Source: Baylisascaris procyonis
Lineage: Eukaryota; Nematoda; Chromadorea; Rhabditida; Ascarididae
DNA: 64,000 bases
Assembly (NCBI GenBank): GCA_037389465.1
Contig: JAZARR010000078.1
Coordinates: 1,426,001-1,490,000 of the forward strand
Reading direction: 5' to 3'
Within the stretch, counting starts at the first letter, position 1, and every line of letters begins with the position of its first letter. The notes beneath the pieces are model-generated. The model was not told the DNA's origin. It saw only the letters and a list, made by a program, of their open reading frames with translations, and ran no database searches. This document shows, piece by piece, positions 28,301 to 38,877 of the stretch. Position numbers and translations under genes: made by a program.

Positions 28301-30009
28301 ATAAAAAGAACTCAGGAAAACAGTAGGATGTAAGAAAGATATAGGCAGCCGGATGTTTGGAAATGTAAAGATTTGCTAAAACGTAAACGCCATTGAAACG
28401 CACTTGGTAAGACATTCGCTGAAAAGTATTCATGAAATTAAAAAAACGAAAGAAACCTATGACTGAGTCTATGTGGTTCCCTGTGAGGACGCCATTCGGT
28501 CCGGCTGTCACAATAAAAGCATTTCGTCTGCTCTTCTAGATGAGACACAATGCAATAGCGTTGCCGTCCATGTATACCACATGTCGAGGTGGCGCTAAGT
28601 CGGTGCTTCCGCCCAACTAGTAAATTTCCGGTCGCCGGATAACAGGAACGTTCACTACACAGATCTTCTTCTGCTGAAACTGCGCACCTCTTTCACCGTG
28701 AAGTGATGAACGTTCAGCATCAATGATGTTCAAGAAGATGCAAAGATTGCTAATGGGCTAGAGAGCACAAGAGTGAATTTTGAAAAATCGAACAATTCAA
28801 GGCTTCAAACGGAATCGAACTTATAACTTTTCAGAACTGCTTAGATCGCTCAAAATGAAGTGCTCCCCAGGGGAATTCCAATATGAAGATGATAAATATC
28901 TATTTTTTCTAGCAGTTTCAGTGTCAATAACTTAAAGATAAGGCAACAAATGCATATAGCAGTATATCCAATTGCGATAAATTGATACTGGTGACGGCAA
29001 AAAAAAAACCGAGAGGTCCAGCAAACCTTCCTCTCGCTAAGCAATCCGTCTACGTCCACACCAATGTCAATTTATTACTCTCGGGTGCAGTTCGCAACCG
29101 AATATTAGGCCAGAGGTTGCGTTGGTTAAGAGTTAAAATTGTCAGACATACAAGCAGACAGAGAGACACACAAACATAAACACGTCTGTAATGCTGCCAT
29201 TGTGCAAAAATCGCACAACTGCAAAAAAGCGATTGAGTTTTCATTGAAATTTCCCGACAGTTTTAGGGCAAAGAATTAGCATCATCGCCGAATGGCCCCT
29301 TTTCCAAATTATAAGCTTGACCCCTGTTTTCCAATGTAGATCCTTGTGTATCACACTCATATACGCTTAACACATAATGCTGGCCTTCTGTTACCTGTCC
29401 TGCTTTGGTGTTCCCTTCCTCTTCTTATTCCCGCTCGTAACTCTTCTCATTACCCCCATCTGTGCAAAATAAGTGTTATACAATAACAGATTCTGTGGAC
29501 GGAAACTACAGTTTATCACATAAAAGTGATAGGAGTGGACGACTAACAATTTTTGCGTTTGTGAGAAACGAAAAAACAGAAGATAATATAGCCGCCTTAC
29601 TGCTGGTGTAGTTATAACAGAAATATTTACAAGAGAAACCCAAGAACTAAATAAAGGATTTATGGAAAACCGAGAAAAGACTTACCTAATATTCTAAAAA
29701 AATTGAAGGAAAGGCGCAATTTCGATGTTATCAAATTACTGATAAGCAACATTACTATGCAGTAATACTGCATAATTACTAGTCCAATTACTGGTTACAA
29801 TAAAGGCAAATAAGATCTATGCGCAATGCTGTTTAGATGGATTGAAAGAGAAGCTTCTAAAGTGCAGTTCATTTCGAGCGGAAGAAAATTAATCATCAAA
29901 TAGATTTTAAAAAAGTCGGAAATTATTACTTACCAAATTCAGCAAATACTGAGGCCAGAAATATTAGGAGCACTACGATCGACCAAACGGGCGACCGTAA
30001 AATGCCCAT
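1366..30009 (-). CDS. lam-1: laminin subunit beta (complete, 34 exons, 1799 aa)
   Basis: Secreted beta chain of the laminin heterotrimer, a core basement membrane component. Exons in transcript order: 29934-30009, 28457-28673, 27770-27991, 24964-25096, 24439-24578, 23924-24065, 22803-22986, 22390-22532, 21842-21942, 21187-21358, 19712-19927, 19134-19295, 18543-18680, 17944-18122, 16638-16853, 15682-15825, 14828-14978, 14195-14349, 13470-13709, 13141-13277, 12573-12702, 11882-12018, 11490-11618, 10936-11102, 9936-10112, 9547-9741, 9060-9275, 8689-8784, 8133-8294, 6842-6969, 5911-6015, 2719-2929, 1855-1993, 1366-1505. All junction phases agree and the total is 5400 nt. The order is signal peptide ([20 protein letters not shown]), LN domain, LE repeats, domain IV, LE repeats, coiled coil with beta loop, and a Cys three residues from the end (ATCDV-stop). 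The length is close to vertebrate beta-1. The start is the only Met giving a signal peptide in phase with the LN exon. Weakest joins: the acceptor of exon 3 and the GC donor after exon 8. Confidence 0.96.
3489..3930. repeat. three diverged tandem copies in a laminin intron
   Basis: Three related blocks begin near 3489, 3621 and 3801. Each contains a version of gatcgcaaggaattttgg followed by ctttggtcaacgtta, then after about 50-80 nt a version of gagctttccagacctatac. Spacing is about 130-180 nt with small indels. No coding capacity is apparent. It may be an old satellite or transposon fragment. Confidence 0.6.
4060..5320. repeat. TG-rich low-complexity block in a laminin intron
   Basis: The plus strand is dominated by TGTG, GGTGTG and GTGTCTG runs at about 4060-4400 and 4760-5320, with a less biased gap at about 4400-4760 that contains a short (TA)n. 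A G run of about 11 bases lies near 4187. Open frames such as those full of Cys-Val or His-Thr are products of the repeat. In the laminin pre-mRNA this intron segment is CA-rich. Confidence 0.8.
5016..5109. repeat. degenerate interstitial telomere-like repeat (GCCTAA/TTAGGC)
   Basis: About 15 units of a 6-bp period run in register: cctagcctaagcctaagc, then variants such as gcctga, gcctgg, gacctaagcctaag, agccca, agcctg and cctaggcctaag. TTAGGC is the canonical nematode telomere unit. The tract is embedded in the TG-rich block, inside the intron between laminin exons 31 and 32. Confidence 0.7.
6823..6840. repeat. A18/T18 run abutting a laminin splice donor
   Basis: On the minus strand exon 30 ends ATTCG and the intron begins with g followed by 18 T. 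The donor therefore has no consensus beyond GT. The phase (2 nt left over) matches exon 31, and the protein is collinear with other beta chains, so the donor call is firm. Confidence 0.8.
9060..9275 (-). other. lam-1: laminin beta loop (Cys-rich insert in the coiled coil)
   Basis: Exon 27 is in phase 0 at both ends and encodes residues of about 1402-1473. It carries [20 protein letters not shown] and CGGRSC. This short Cys-rich interruption between domains II and I is found only in laminin beta chains, so it identifies the chain type. The coil resumes at [19 protein letters not shown]. Confidence 0.93.
9276..11550 (-). other. lam-1: laminin beta coiled-coil domain II exons
   Basis: Exons 23-26 encode residues of about 1202-1401. 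The stretch is heptad-rich, charged and almost free of Cys, for example [46 protein letters not shown] and [19 protein letters not shown]. The exon 23 to 24 join uses donor TTG|GTAAGG and acceptor CTTGCAG. It keeps 15 residues between the conserved Trp and EKA, as in vertebrate beta-1, which favours it over two nearby alternatives. Confidence 0.88.
11551..16723 (-). other. lam-1: laminin beta second LE repeat block (domain III)
   Basis: Exons 15-23 encode residues of about 785-1201 with serial LE repeats: [116 protein letters not shown] and a final [18 protein letters not shown] that leads into the coiled coil. The segment [10 protein letters not shown] in exon 19 is the positional match of the cell-binding YIGSR segment of vertebrate beta-1. 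Confidence 0.93.
16724..19786 (-). other. lam-1: laminin beta domain IV (LF) exons
   Basis: Exons 11-15 encode residues of about 536-784, the globular insert that separates the two LE rods of beta chains. Landmarks are [97 protein letters not shown] and FDRYQCR. These match the beta-chain version of the domain rather than the alpha or gamma L4 module. Confidence 0.92.
20150..20945 (+). mobile_element. degenerate RTE-type non-LTR retrotransposon fragment (RT 3' part)
   Basis: Within a laminin intron, on the opposite strand, a broken frame reads [20 protein letters not shown], where RTE elements have ...HHLRFADDIVLI, then [11 protein letters not shown] and RKIGQRP. After a frameshift it continues [20 protein letters not shown] and MCNDLAGKI, matching the family's LxGxxIxEVxSYxYLGxxVxM..DL. 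Further on, [13 protein letters not shown] corresponds to the TVLPALxYGSETW motif. The catalytic ADD is lost, and there are stops and frameshifts. The far end, near a WTDILK-like segment at about 20905, is less certain. This is a dead fragment with no function expected. Confidence 0.75.
21943..22389 (-). other. lam-1: probable GC-AG intron in laminin beta (intron 8)
   Basis: On the minus strand the upstream exon ends GAATGTGATAAG and the intron begins gcttgttat; it ends attttag before GCGGGCTCAC. No GT donor keeps the LE repeat intact. Reading through hits TAA three codons later (KACY-stop). The GC donor gives [14 protein letters not shown] in phase 0, as LE repeats require. The donor is not the strong GCAAGT form, so a sequencing or genome change from GT is also possible. 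Confidence 0.7.
24021..28673 (-). other. lam-1: laminin beta LN (domain VI) exons
   Basis: Exons 2-6 encode residues of about 26-278. The N-terminal polymerisation domain opens with [20 protein letters not shown], then the Cys cluster CFYCDSR. The most conserved stretch is [20 protein letters not shown] followed by [18 protein letters not shown] and [10 protein letters not shown]. It continues with [29 protein letters not shown] and [11 protein letters not shown]. In the family this domain mediates laminin network assembly. The intron before exon 4 is the largest in this part (25097-27769). I see no gene in that intron, only two unconvincing overlapping frames near 25.85-26.1 kb. Confidence 0.95.
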
Positions 30010-30035
30010 GGTGATCCGAAGGGCTCGTGCTCAGC

Positions 30036-30042
30036 CTAAAAG
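30036..30042 (-). promoter_or_regulatory. splice acceptor just upstream of the laminin start (trans- or cis-)
   Basis: On the minus strand the sequence acttttag is followed by GCTGAGCACGAGCCC and, 26 nt after the AG, by the laminin ATG. An acceptor this close to the start is typical of spliced-leader trans-splicing in nematodes, but it could equally be the end of a 5' UTR intron. The sequence alone does not decide. Confidence 0.45.
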
Positions 30043-33000
30043 TAATTAAATGAAATCAATTACAGGAAACAATCATAACGACTATATAAACGACGAGAAA
30101 AATAAAGAAACAAACGATAAACAAGTGAATATAAACTCTATGCAATTTTAGGGAAGGCAATCACGAATTGCGGAAGTGCAAAAACGTCTCCAGCAGTCAG
30201 GTACAATCATTGAAATAATAGGAAAAAAGAAACAGCACCAATATGCAAGTATGGAATTTGAAGAAAATGTCTGAAATTTCCTAAATAATTGCTCTTCGCT
30301 TATAAGGTAGGAAATGAAGGTAATGAATCTTTCATACTGTAGTAAGCAGCGCGCTTTTAGGAGGGCTTTTAATAGCTTTGTGCACTGTAGAAGTTATCAC
30401 TGTCTCTACATGAATCTGAATCTTTAGATCAAAGTCCATCAAAATATAACTTGGTGATCAACTAAAATGTTCAATTCTTGAGTTACTGAAAGCCTTTACT
30501 ACTACAACATGTTTTTTGCAAAGAAGGAAGACTTCTTATTAGAATCCACCCCACCCCCCCCCCAACTCATCCCTTAAAAGAGAAAGAAAAAATTGGTGAT
30601 AGCCAAAGAAGCATTAATAAGCAATAACAAAATAAGGAATAAAACAAAAGCTGCAGGTAAGTGAAGCGTAAATGAACAATCCAAAAAAAGGATACAGTAG
30701 CGCGGCATTGTAACGCTCTTATATCGTCATCTAACAATACGAGTGTTTGTTTACATAGTGCGCATTAAAACAAATGTATACTCCAATAAAAACGACCACT
30801 ATAAAATCACCGATTGCAGGTAATTCCTTCCTCAACAAAGAATATCGAACCTCTTAGTCGATAATACTTCCGCTTACCGTCGAATCGAACCGTCTATACG
30901 ACATTAAAATTTTCATGCTTCATAGGGGATAGTTTATTTCATGGTATTATTGCAGGTGGAATTTTTCTCATGCAATAAAAATTGCAACGTTGAACGAAGA
31001 AATTTGTTGTTTATAAAGATGTATTTTAAAATCGAAAATTAGAAGAATGAAGCACTGAAATAATCAAGAAGCAATTTTACTCAACGGAAGGTGGTATAGC
31101 TTTTATAACCTATCGATGACACATGCTTCCTTATTTGTTGTGTCATCTTGACGCCCAGAGATTATTTCATTCGCACGCACAAATAAACACACATACACTA
31201 CTTTGAAAGTGCATTTAAAAACCTGCCAATCAAAAGTAAATCAATTAAGAAAAACTATTTCATCTAATTTTAAACGAAACGGGAATTGATATGATAAGAA
31301 CAGAACATGAAATAAAATATGATAAAAATAATTAAAAAGCAGAAGACAAGTTCAAGGCCATTAGAGCTCGTATAGTTGTTTATTAGTCATCATGATCAAC
31401 AAAAAAAGCGGTGCTAGTGGGCGAAGTGAAACAGCTGAAGATAACAATTGAGACAAAGCACATGATAGATGATGGCTTCTCAAGATCACTAGACACTAGG
31501 ATTGCGATAACGCTACGAAATGCTTCACAATTGGATGGAACAAACTAATAATTTTTCGCACACGAAACACTACTCTATAACCGCACCAACATCAAATTCA
31601 AGTTGTGCTTGTTTAAGACCTGGATGAGATTCACTATGAATCAAACGGGTATCAGTTGAACGCAACTACAGCTCAGCTATCTCTCAATAGCACAGCTATA
31701 GTGCAAGTTTTAAAGTTTTCAATTACCGATAGGATGTTACAGTACTGTGATTTATCCTATAGCATATGATGCCAAGATTAGTGAAACATCCCTTCATACT
31801 GTATTTGAATGCTTACGTTCATATAAAAGAGGTCTCGTTTTGCTGCTGATAGCAAGCGAATCATAGCAGTAAATCGTCATTCATGAAAGAACTGCTAGCT
31901 CATTGCTGGCATGCTACTGGATGGGTAATCGCATAAAGTTTATTTGTGTTAAGCTAACGATATGGAAAGCTAGCATTAGCAACGATGACTTTTCAGTAAA
32001 TACGATTATTTTAACAGATACTATTTGCTTGAAAATAAGCGATAGATGCTATACATTCACTGAAAAATTCATCGAAATTTGTTATTTTCCAATAACAAGG
32101 ATAACACAACAACATCTTATTCGATAATCATAGATAACACAGCATAATTTTCAGTATCGATAACAGCTATCGCCTACTTTCTTAGTAAACATATAACAAT
32201 TATAGCATAGTTCTTCAACAAATATACCTGTCGAGGTAACCACTGCATTTCGTTAAGATATAAAAGAATGAGCTACAATATGATTTTGAGATAACAATGG
32301 ATTTGTTTCTTGATCGATTAGAACTTCATGCAATGCTAAAGTAAGTAATTCTAAGAATTTGTGTTTTGGTTTACATTTTACGATATAAAATTCTTTCATA
32401 TTATTACTAACAATTTTACCGAACATAAATAAGTATAGAATGGGAAAGAATTTAGGTTGTGATGTTCAAATTACAGACTCATTTGCTACAAATTATGCTA
32501 ATGAGTGTTGTGTATTACCTAACGCGTAGAACTGAAATTTCAGTGCGCGACCTAATATTTCAGGACGAAGAAAAAGAAGCGAAGAGGAGGAAGGCAGGGA
32601 TCAGGGGAAAGGAGGAATCCCGCAGAGCACAAATAACACCAAAAAGCTCGCAGCGCATAAAGAAGGAAAATTTGATGTGAAGCCTCCACGGAAAAGCTTC
32701 CGTTTGAACAATTAAACTGAAGAGCGGGAATTGCGCTATTCAAAAAAGTGGAAATATTTTGAAACTTTAAGAATTCTCAATTATAAACAGTGCACGAAAT
32801 TCTGAGTCAGTTGAAAGCGAATAAGAAAAATATATTTGTATGGAAAAAAAAACATTCAATAAATTCGGCCCTTAAATCTGTGGGAAAAAAAAATGGAATG
32901 CGAAGGAGATAAAACATTTAATAAGGCGTCGTTTAAGCAAATGGAATGCATAAAACAATCAGCTGCAAGCAATTCGAAAGCTTTTGCCTCATTCAACCCG

Positions 33001-33160
33001 GCTCAATAAATACTCAATGTGCTTTTTCCGCCTTTCATAGATCAATCAAACGCAATCAGAAAGATATCGTCGTTTGCGCTCTCAATATGCTCTTTGTACC
33101 GTAATTTTGCAAACAAAAAAAGGGAAATCATTCCATCGGTAATACAACTATCCATGTATA

Positions 33161-33310
33161 ATACGACCGTATTTCAAATTTTTTAAAAACTTACGACCGT
33201 ATTTCAAATTTTAAAAAAATTTACGACCGTATTTCAAATTTTTAAAAAATTTACGACCGTATTTCAAATTTTAAAAAAATTTACGACCGTATTTCAAATT
33301 TTTAAAAAAT
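33161..33310. repeat. 30-bp minisatellite, five copies
   Basis: Five head-to-tail copies with exact 30-bp spacing, each containing acgaccgtatttcaaatt followed by an A/T run. The A/T run alternates between ttttaaaaaaattt (copies 2 and 4) and tttttaaaaaa (copies 3 and 5), so the array may have grown as 60-bp dimers. Confidence 0.92.
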
Positions 33311-33749
33311 TATCTGACGAAGAGTTAAATTTGTGTTTTCGATAGAAATCGGTTATGCTGTATGAAAATTGATCGATTTCGCTTGCTTGTATTGACTGGA
33401 AGAATCTCGAGTTTCTTGCAATGAGGCTTATATAAACAAGCGGATCTCGAGAGAGCGCGAAGGTGTACAGCCTTTTATTGGAAAGAAACCTGTAGCTCAA
33501 GCTCTCAGGAAAAGTAATGCGGAGAAACTTTATTCGGCCCACCTCATAAAAATTATGCATCAGTGCTAATCACATAAAACTTGAAGATGGGATTGAAAAA
33601 CGCTGTATCATGCACGGAAATATATATAGATGTGTCCGTAATGTGCGGAGATATAACTCAAAGAGTATAAAACACGTATTCGTTGATAGGCTATTGAAAG
33701 TATAGTTAACTTGATTGATGGCGACGTTGTTTCGACGGCGGCTAAAATA

Positions 33750-33891
33750 CGATGGTTTACGATTCCGGTTTTTGGCCGGGTATGTATGCCCTTGAAGTGA
33801 ACGGAAAATATCTACTTTAGCGAAAATAACTATTTCCCGTTCACTTTAAGAAAGGTACGTACTCAGCTAGAACCGAAATTACAAACCATCG
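33750..33891. repeat. imperfect inverted repeat (about 61-nt arms, 20-nt loop)
   Basis: The left arm starts cgatggtttacgattccgg and ends gaagtgaacggaaaata. The right arm, read on the other strand, starts cgatggtttgtaatttcgg and ends aaagtgaacgggaaata. The arms are equal in length and about 70% identical, best at both ends. A transcript from either strand could fold into a long hairpin. It may be a small foldback element or a hairpin RNA locus. Confidence 0.65.
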
Positions 33892-35691
33892 GAAGTGAAA
33901 TTAGCATAGAAAATACCAACACTGGAAGAAATCTATCTGTCATACGAAAAAAAGTGGAATTTTGTGAATCAAATAAACTAAAACTTGCAATAAAATTTGA
34001 AAACGAGAAAAAAATAAGTGGAAAAAATCGCGAAAATTTTCTATCACTTAATAAAAGCAACAATGATATTTATAAAAATGAAAAAAAGAAAAATTATTTG
34101 CAGAAAAAAAAAAGCGAACGATGAAAGTGCTGGATTTAATGTCAAATGGTCGATGAACAAAGATTAACGACAAATTGAACAGAAATAAGTAGCCGAACGC
34201 GTCTGTCTAATCGAAACAGCGAGCTATTATTAATGTCCATTGTAATAGCACTGCGTAAACGGATGAGAGCATTACGGATGCCAAGAATATCCCGAACGCT
34301 AGCTTCGCCGATGCTTTCCCATAGAAACAAGTTTCAAGGCATCAACTAATGCACCTTTCGAATATTATTCCCCCCTTCCCTATCACCATCAACAACCATT
34401 TTTTTCGTTTTTTTATCCTTTACATATTTTTTCGCTTTTTTCGCCATTACATATTCTCGCCTTTTACGCCTAATTTTTACATAGTATATATTGCTGGCAA
34501 ACATTATTTTCGATTATTTTTTACAAATGAAAAAACATAGAGTGCAACAAACTTCACGATTTCCATATAACCGATTTGATTTTAATAATCCATTTTACGA
34601 ATAAAAGAGAGGAACTGAAAGAAAAATTGGAAATGAGGTGTCACTGTAATCGTACTGAGCGTGGAGGCCCTCCGGCTTAGGCTAGAGGATAGAGATCGCC
34701 TTTGCCCATCGCTTCGTACTTTTCGCGAATGTATGCACAGCAGCGAGTGGCTGGGTTTATCACTGAAGTAGTGCTGTGTTAGTCACTAGGAGAGCTACCT
34801 GTTGCTTAGGGTGGCAGAAACGGCATATGCTGCGACGACTTAGACAAGAAGGATCGTCTGGATACAGAAAGATGAGGGTGGGAAAGAAGAGGAAAGAATG
34901 GGCAAGTGGGGATAGGGCTGCGGGGGAGGGTAGGAGGAGGAGGCATAAGCGAATAAAGCATAATGTGTGGGGCAATAACACTCAACACTAACGGAATGAA
35001 ATATAAGCAGCAATTGAACAAGATCACATATCATTCAAAAATACAAAAGAATATAGAAGTACTTCATAATTGAGATAATCATTTCCCTCTCACGCCGCCC
35101 TCCCCCTCTTCTCGTCCCCATAAAATGCTCGTTTTGAGTGCCATCGGTAATATTGGCATTTTTTAGATGACACAACCTCATTATTATTGAAGTGGAAAAC
35201 AGTTGCAAAGTATTGCAAATGATATCTAAATTGGTGAGAAATTCGTGATCGAAAAAAAGAAAGTTGAATGAGCAAAAAAAAAAAATGTTATTTTTTGAAG
35301 CGTTTTATGCAATTTTGAGAAGAAAAAAATTTCACACATTGCATGCAAAAATATTCCGATTAATTTCAGTGCGAAGTGCGAGCGGGTTTTTTCCTCTCTT
35401 ACAAAGAGCCGAATAAGAGTGATAAGAAACCCCGCAACATGATTCACAAAAAAAACCCGGAAACTGTTGTGATGGAACTGCGAGCAAAGTGAACTGGCAA
35501 ACATGAACCTTTTGGATAGAAAGCATGCGGTTTAAAAGGATACAAAGAACAATAGATACGAAGCAAAAATACCCGGATGCGCATCAAGAGAGAGAGACAC
35601 TTTTTCAGGAATGGTGACAGAAAGGAAGTGGAAAAGAAAGCGCAACTGATGAAAGAGGACGATCAATGTGGGCAGTTTGCTGTACGGCACA

Positions 35692-35702
35692 TACACACAC
35701 AC

Positions 35703-35739
<37 letters not shown>
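35692..35739. repeat. (CA)n microsatellite
   Basis: About 48 bp of AC dinucleotides with one G interruption (cacgcac). The overlapping open frames rich in His-Thr or Cys-Val are repeat products, not genes. Confidence 0.97.
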
Positions 35740-35740
<1 letters not shown>

Positions 35741-37285
35741 GTAACGTGCAATTGCAACGCTATGCCCGGCCCCACGTGCACATATACGTCCTCACTGAGA
35801 CAAGACACACCCAAGCAGCATCGCTGTGCTGCACGTTGGTCCGTGCCTCTTTACCGCTCTCTCGACACGACTGCTTCACGGATTTCCCGCTGCTATTGCT
35901 GAAGCAGCGAGTGTACTAGTGCGACTTCGGGTGTCGAGTTGCCTCATCTTTATAGCACTGATCAGCTCACGACTGCAATTGACGGAACTACGCGCCTAAA
36001 CACCTTAGAGGTGTATTTTCTTTGCTTGCTTCATCTCTAAATGTGCACATATCGCGGTGTGCATCCAACTGTTCATTCAGCGTTTTAGTTAGTGGACAGC
36101 AAATTGTTCACCTTTCTAGTGGTACTAGTAGTTTTTTCGTGGGCGTCCTCAGGTATTATTTAAGGTGTAGATGGGACCTCAACGTCAATGAAGAAAAGCA
36201 ACGCCAATATAACGCAGAATGTTTAGGTTATATGCAAATAAACGATAAATGCCGATGGAAAAGAAATGGTCAAGAGTGGAAAATAACGTCATTGAATCGC
36301 CGCTAGTATTTCCCTCTTTTTGTGAGCATTATTGCTCACATTGAAAAACAGTGTTATGAAACAGTCGACAAACCTTGCTGCATAATTTCGAATAGTAAAC
36401 TCGTGTGCATTTGAAAATATTCCACCAAAATATTCTCAATGAATGCTCTCAGATGTGCGTCTATTTTAACGTTTTTTGCGTACTTAACGGTTTAACGCAT
36501 AAATTTGTACGTTAAAAAAAGGAGTGATGACCTCGCTGTCAAGAAAGAGGACGTGAATTCGTACCATAGAGATGCTTGAGCCGTCATATAGGCGTCCGAA
36601 TGGCACAACCAGCGTTTCAATTTTTCAATGTATATTGCTGAAGGCTTGTGAAATGCAGTGCCAGGGCTCGAAGACACTGATCTTACTATGAATCTTACGA
36701 CAGGAATTAGTAACAGAATAGTACTGCTCAGAAAAGCGCAATAGTTGTTAAGCAATCTGAGAACTAAATCGCTAAAAGGAGGCAACAAATCCAAAAAAAC
36801 ATGCCCAGAAATGATGAAAGGAAATCTACTGGAAGCGAAAATAGTCGAGATCTTTCTTATACTTTCTCATGTTAAGCTTATCTCATGTGAATTTTTTCAA
36901 TGATTTTTAATACATTTCAAAATATTAGAATAGAAAAACTGTGGCTTGCAGAGCAGAAGAAAATCGTCTAAGAAAGAAACAGCAGTAAATTCGAATTATA
37001 ACATAACTGCAGGAAATAACAGACATCAATAACTTTTGATTATTTAGTTTCGTGCAATTTCAAATTCTTTAGGCGAACTTTTCGAAGGAATTCATTGAGC
37101 TTCACCTTCTACTTCTATGTGGCAGCTTCTGATCAACATTTTGCGTTCCTTTTCGATAAATAAATTAACGTTAGCAAAATTACCAGCATAAGGTGAGCGT
37201 GAGAGGGCACTTTCTTCAAGTGCTTTCTGAAAAATGACGTATGACAGCGGTGGTAAGATAATGAAGCAAAATCATGGTTAGCCTT

Positions 37286-37349
37286 TATATATACCAAACA
37301 GATCGAGATTTTGATATACTACGATAAGTAATATATGTGGGTACGTTAC

Positions 37350-37430
<81 letters not shown>

Positions 37431-37491
37431 GTACGCACATATATTACTTATCGTAGTACATCAAAATCCCCATCCGTTTGGTATATATTAC
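37286..37491. repeat. palindromic element with (AT)n core
   Basis: Two arms of about 60 bp flank an (AT)n tract at about 37352-37429. The left arm contains gattttgatatactacgata then agtaatatatgtgggtacgt. The right arm, read on the other strand, contains gattttgatgtactacgata then agtaatatatgtgcgtacgt. The arms differ at about five positions (about 92% identity) and both end in tatataccaaac. This is the shape of a foldback MITE, or of a palindrome whose centre has expanded as (AT)n. Confidence 0.9.
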
Positions 37492-38829
37492 CTTAACACG
37501 TCGACGTCAATACACCATGGTGGCATCGGCCTTGGAAGATAAGAGAAATGACTGCAGGAAGGTTTCTGAGGAAATTGCCCATAAGATAAGGGAAGTAGAA
37601 CAAGAAGAGGAATCTGTGTTGCATGAATGGCTATCATCAAAATGGGCAACAAAGTGCATATATTACGGCGTTCGTAGCCGTGGCGACCCTGAGCAGCCGA
37701 CGACCAACGAATGCGCATATAGTGGGTAAGATGTTTGAGCGGGGGTGCGCTGACCGCCGCAGAGCGCGTTCACCACAAACACATTCCCCCTCCGAATGCC
37801 CACTCCCACATGCGGGCATACCAACCTCTCTCTCACCTCTGAAGCGTACACTTGTAGTCAGTCGCCAGACCACTGATAACGTTCGCCAAGGAGATGTTCG
37901 TTTCCGCAACTCCTTCATCACTCCACGAAAACCTCAACTATGATGTCATCCCTCCGGCAGAACAATCGCTACAAATAAAACCTGTAGCCAACGATATTTT
38001 CTTCCATCTGTAGAAGTTAAAATTCCTTATATTCCATTTTCAACGTGGAAACTATGAAAGTCACTCTTGAAGTCAAAAGCTACTCTAAGACCGCTCAATT
38101 CTTGGAAAGCTGTGTTCTTTGAACGTGGCAGACCATAAATTATCTAGAAACCCACCATAATTCCCGAGCACACTAGGTCAGGAAGACGCCAATTGGAGTG
38201 GTTTGTCCAGTTGCTCGAGAAATGCAATTTTTCAGCATTTCACAGTTTTATAGCATGCGAATGTTTTGTAGTGCAAGTAAACGAATCGGCAACAAAAATG
38301 CTCACTGCCAATTTCATCAACTTTATCACCGTATCCCTAAACAACAGTAGTTTACGGGCCTAAGTTTTGCATAGCGGTGTTAGGTCTCTTTGATGCTTTA
38401 TAGGTGTTTTATAAGCATAAAAGATATGCTGAAGATCGCTAATGCTGAAGATCGCTACCATTTGAGGATAAGGAGTCAAAAAAATACCGAACGTTGGTGG
38501 GGTATCCATATACAAAATTACTCCGGAAGAGCATAGTGGTGAAATCGCCGGTCGGCGCTTTTGACGCATGTCAGCTATATTCCACCATTATAAAACTGCG
38601 ATAAGCTTCACTCATAACAACTACAATTAGTGATTCATACTTTTTTCTAGCTGAGGTTTCAATCATAGTCTGCTGAGAGCTGTAGTTACTGCTCACAGCG
38701 ACTGATAATTTGTCGACAGTATATAAGTACTGATGGAGAGAGAAGAAAATTAGCTAGCAAAGTTTTATTATTAGTGTGAGAAGAGAGAGTTTCTAAGGTC
38801 TCTTATGAAAAAGACACTGTAACTGACAG

Positions 38830-38877
38830 CTGCTAAGCTCAAGCTACTGTCAAGTGAGAACTGCTAAGCTCAAGCTA
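38830..38877. repeat. short direct repeat (17 bp, twice)
   Basis: The sequence ctgctaagctcaagcta occurs at 38830 and again at 38861, a spacing of about 31 bp. It is too short to classify. Confidence 0.7.

Noticed and set aside
28800..28830. Possible minus-strand tRNA B-box (agttcgattccg)
   Set aside because: No A-box or pairing acceptor stem in range.
35532..35919. Several overlapping frames full of Thr-His or Cys-Val
   Set aside because: They are readings of the (CA)n microsatellite in different frames.
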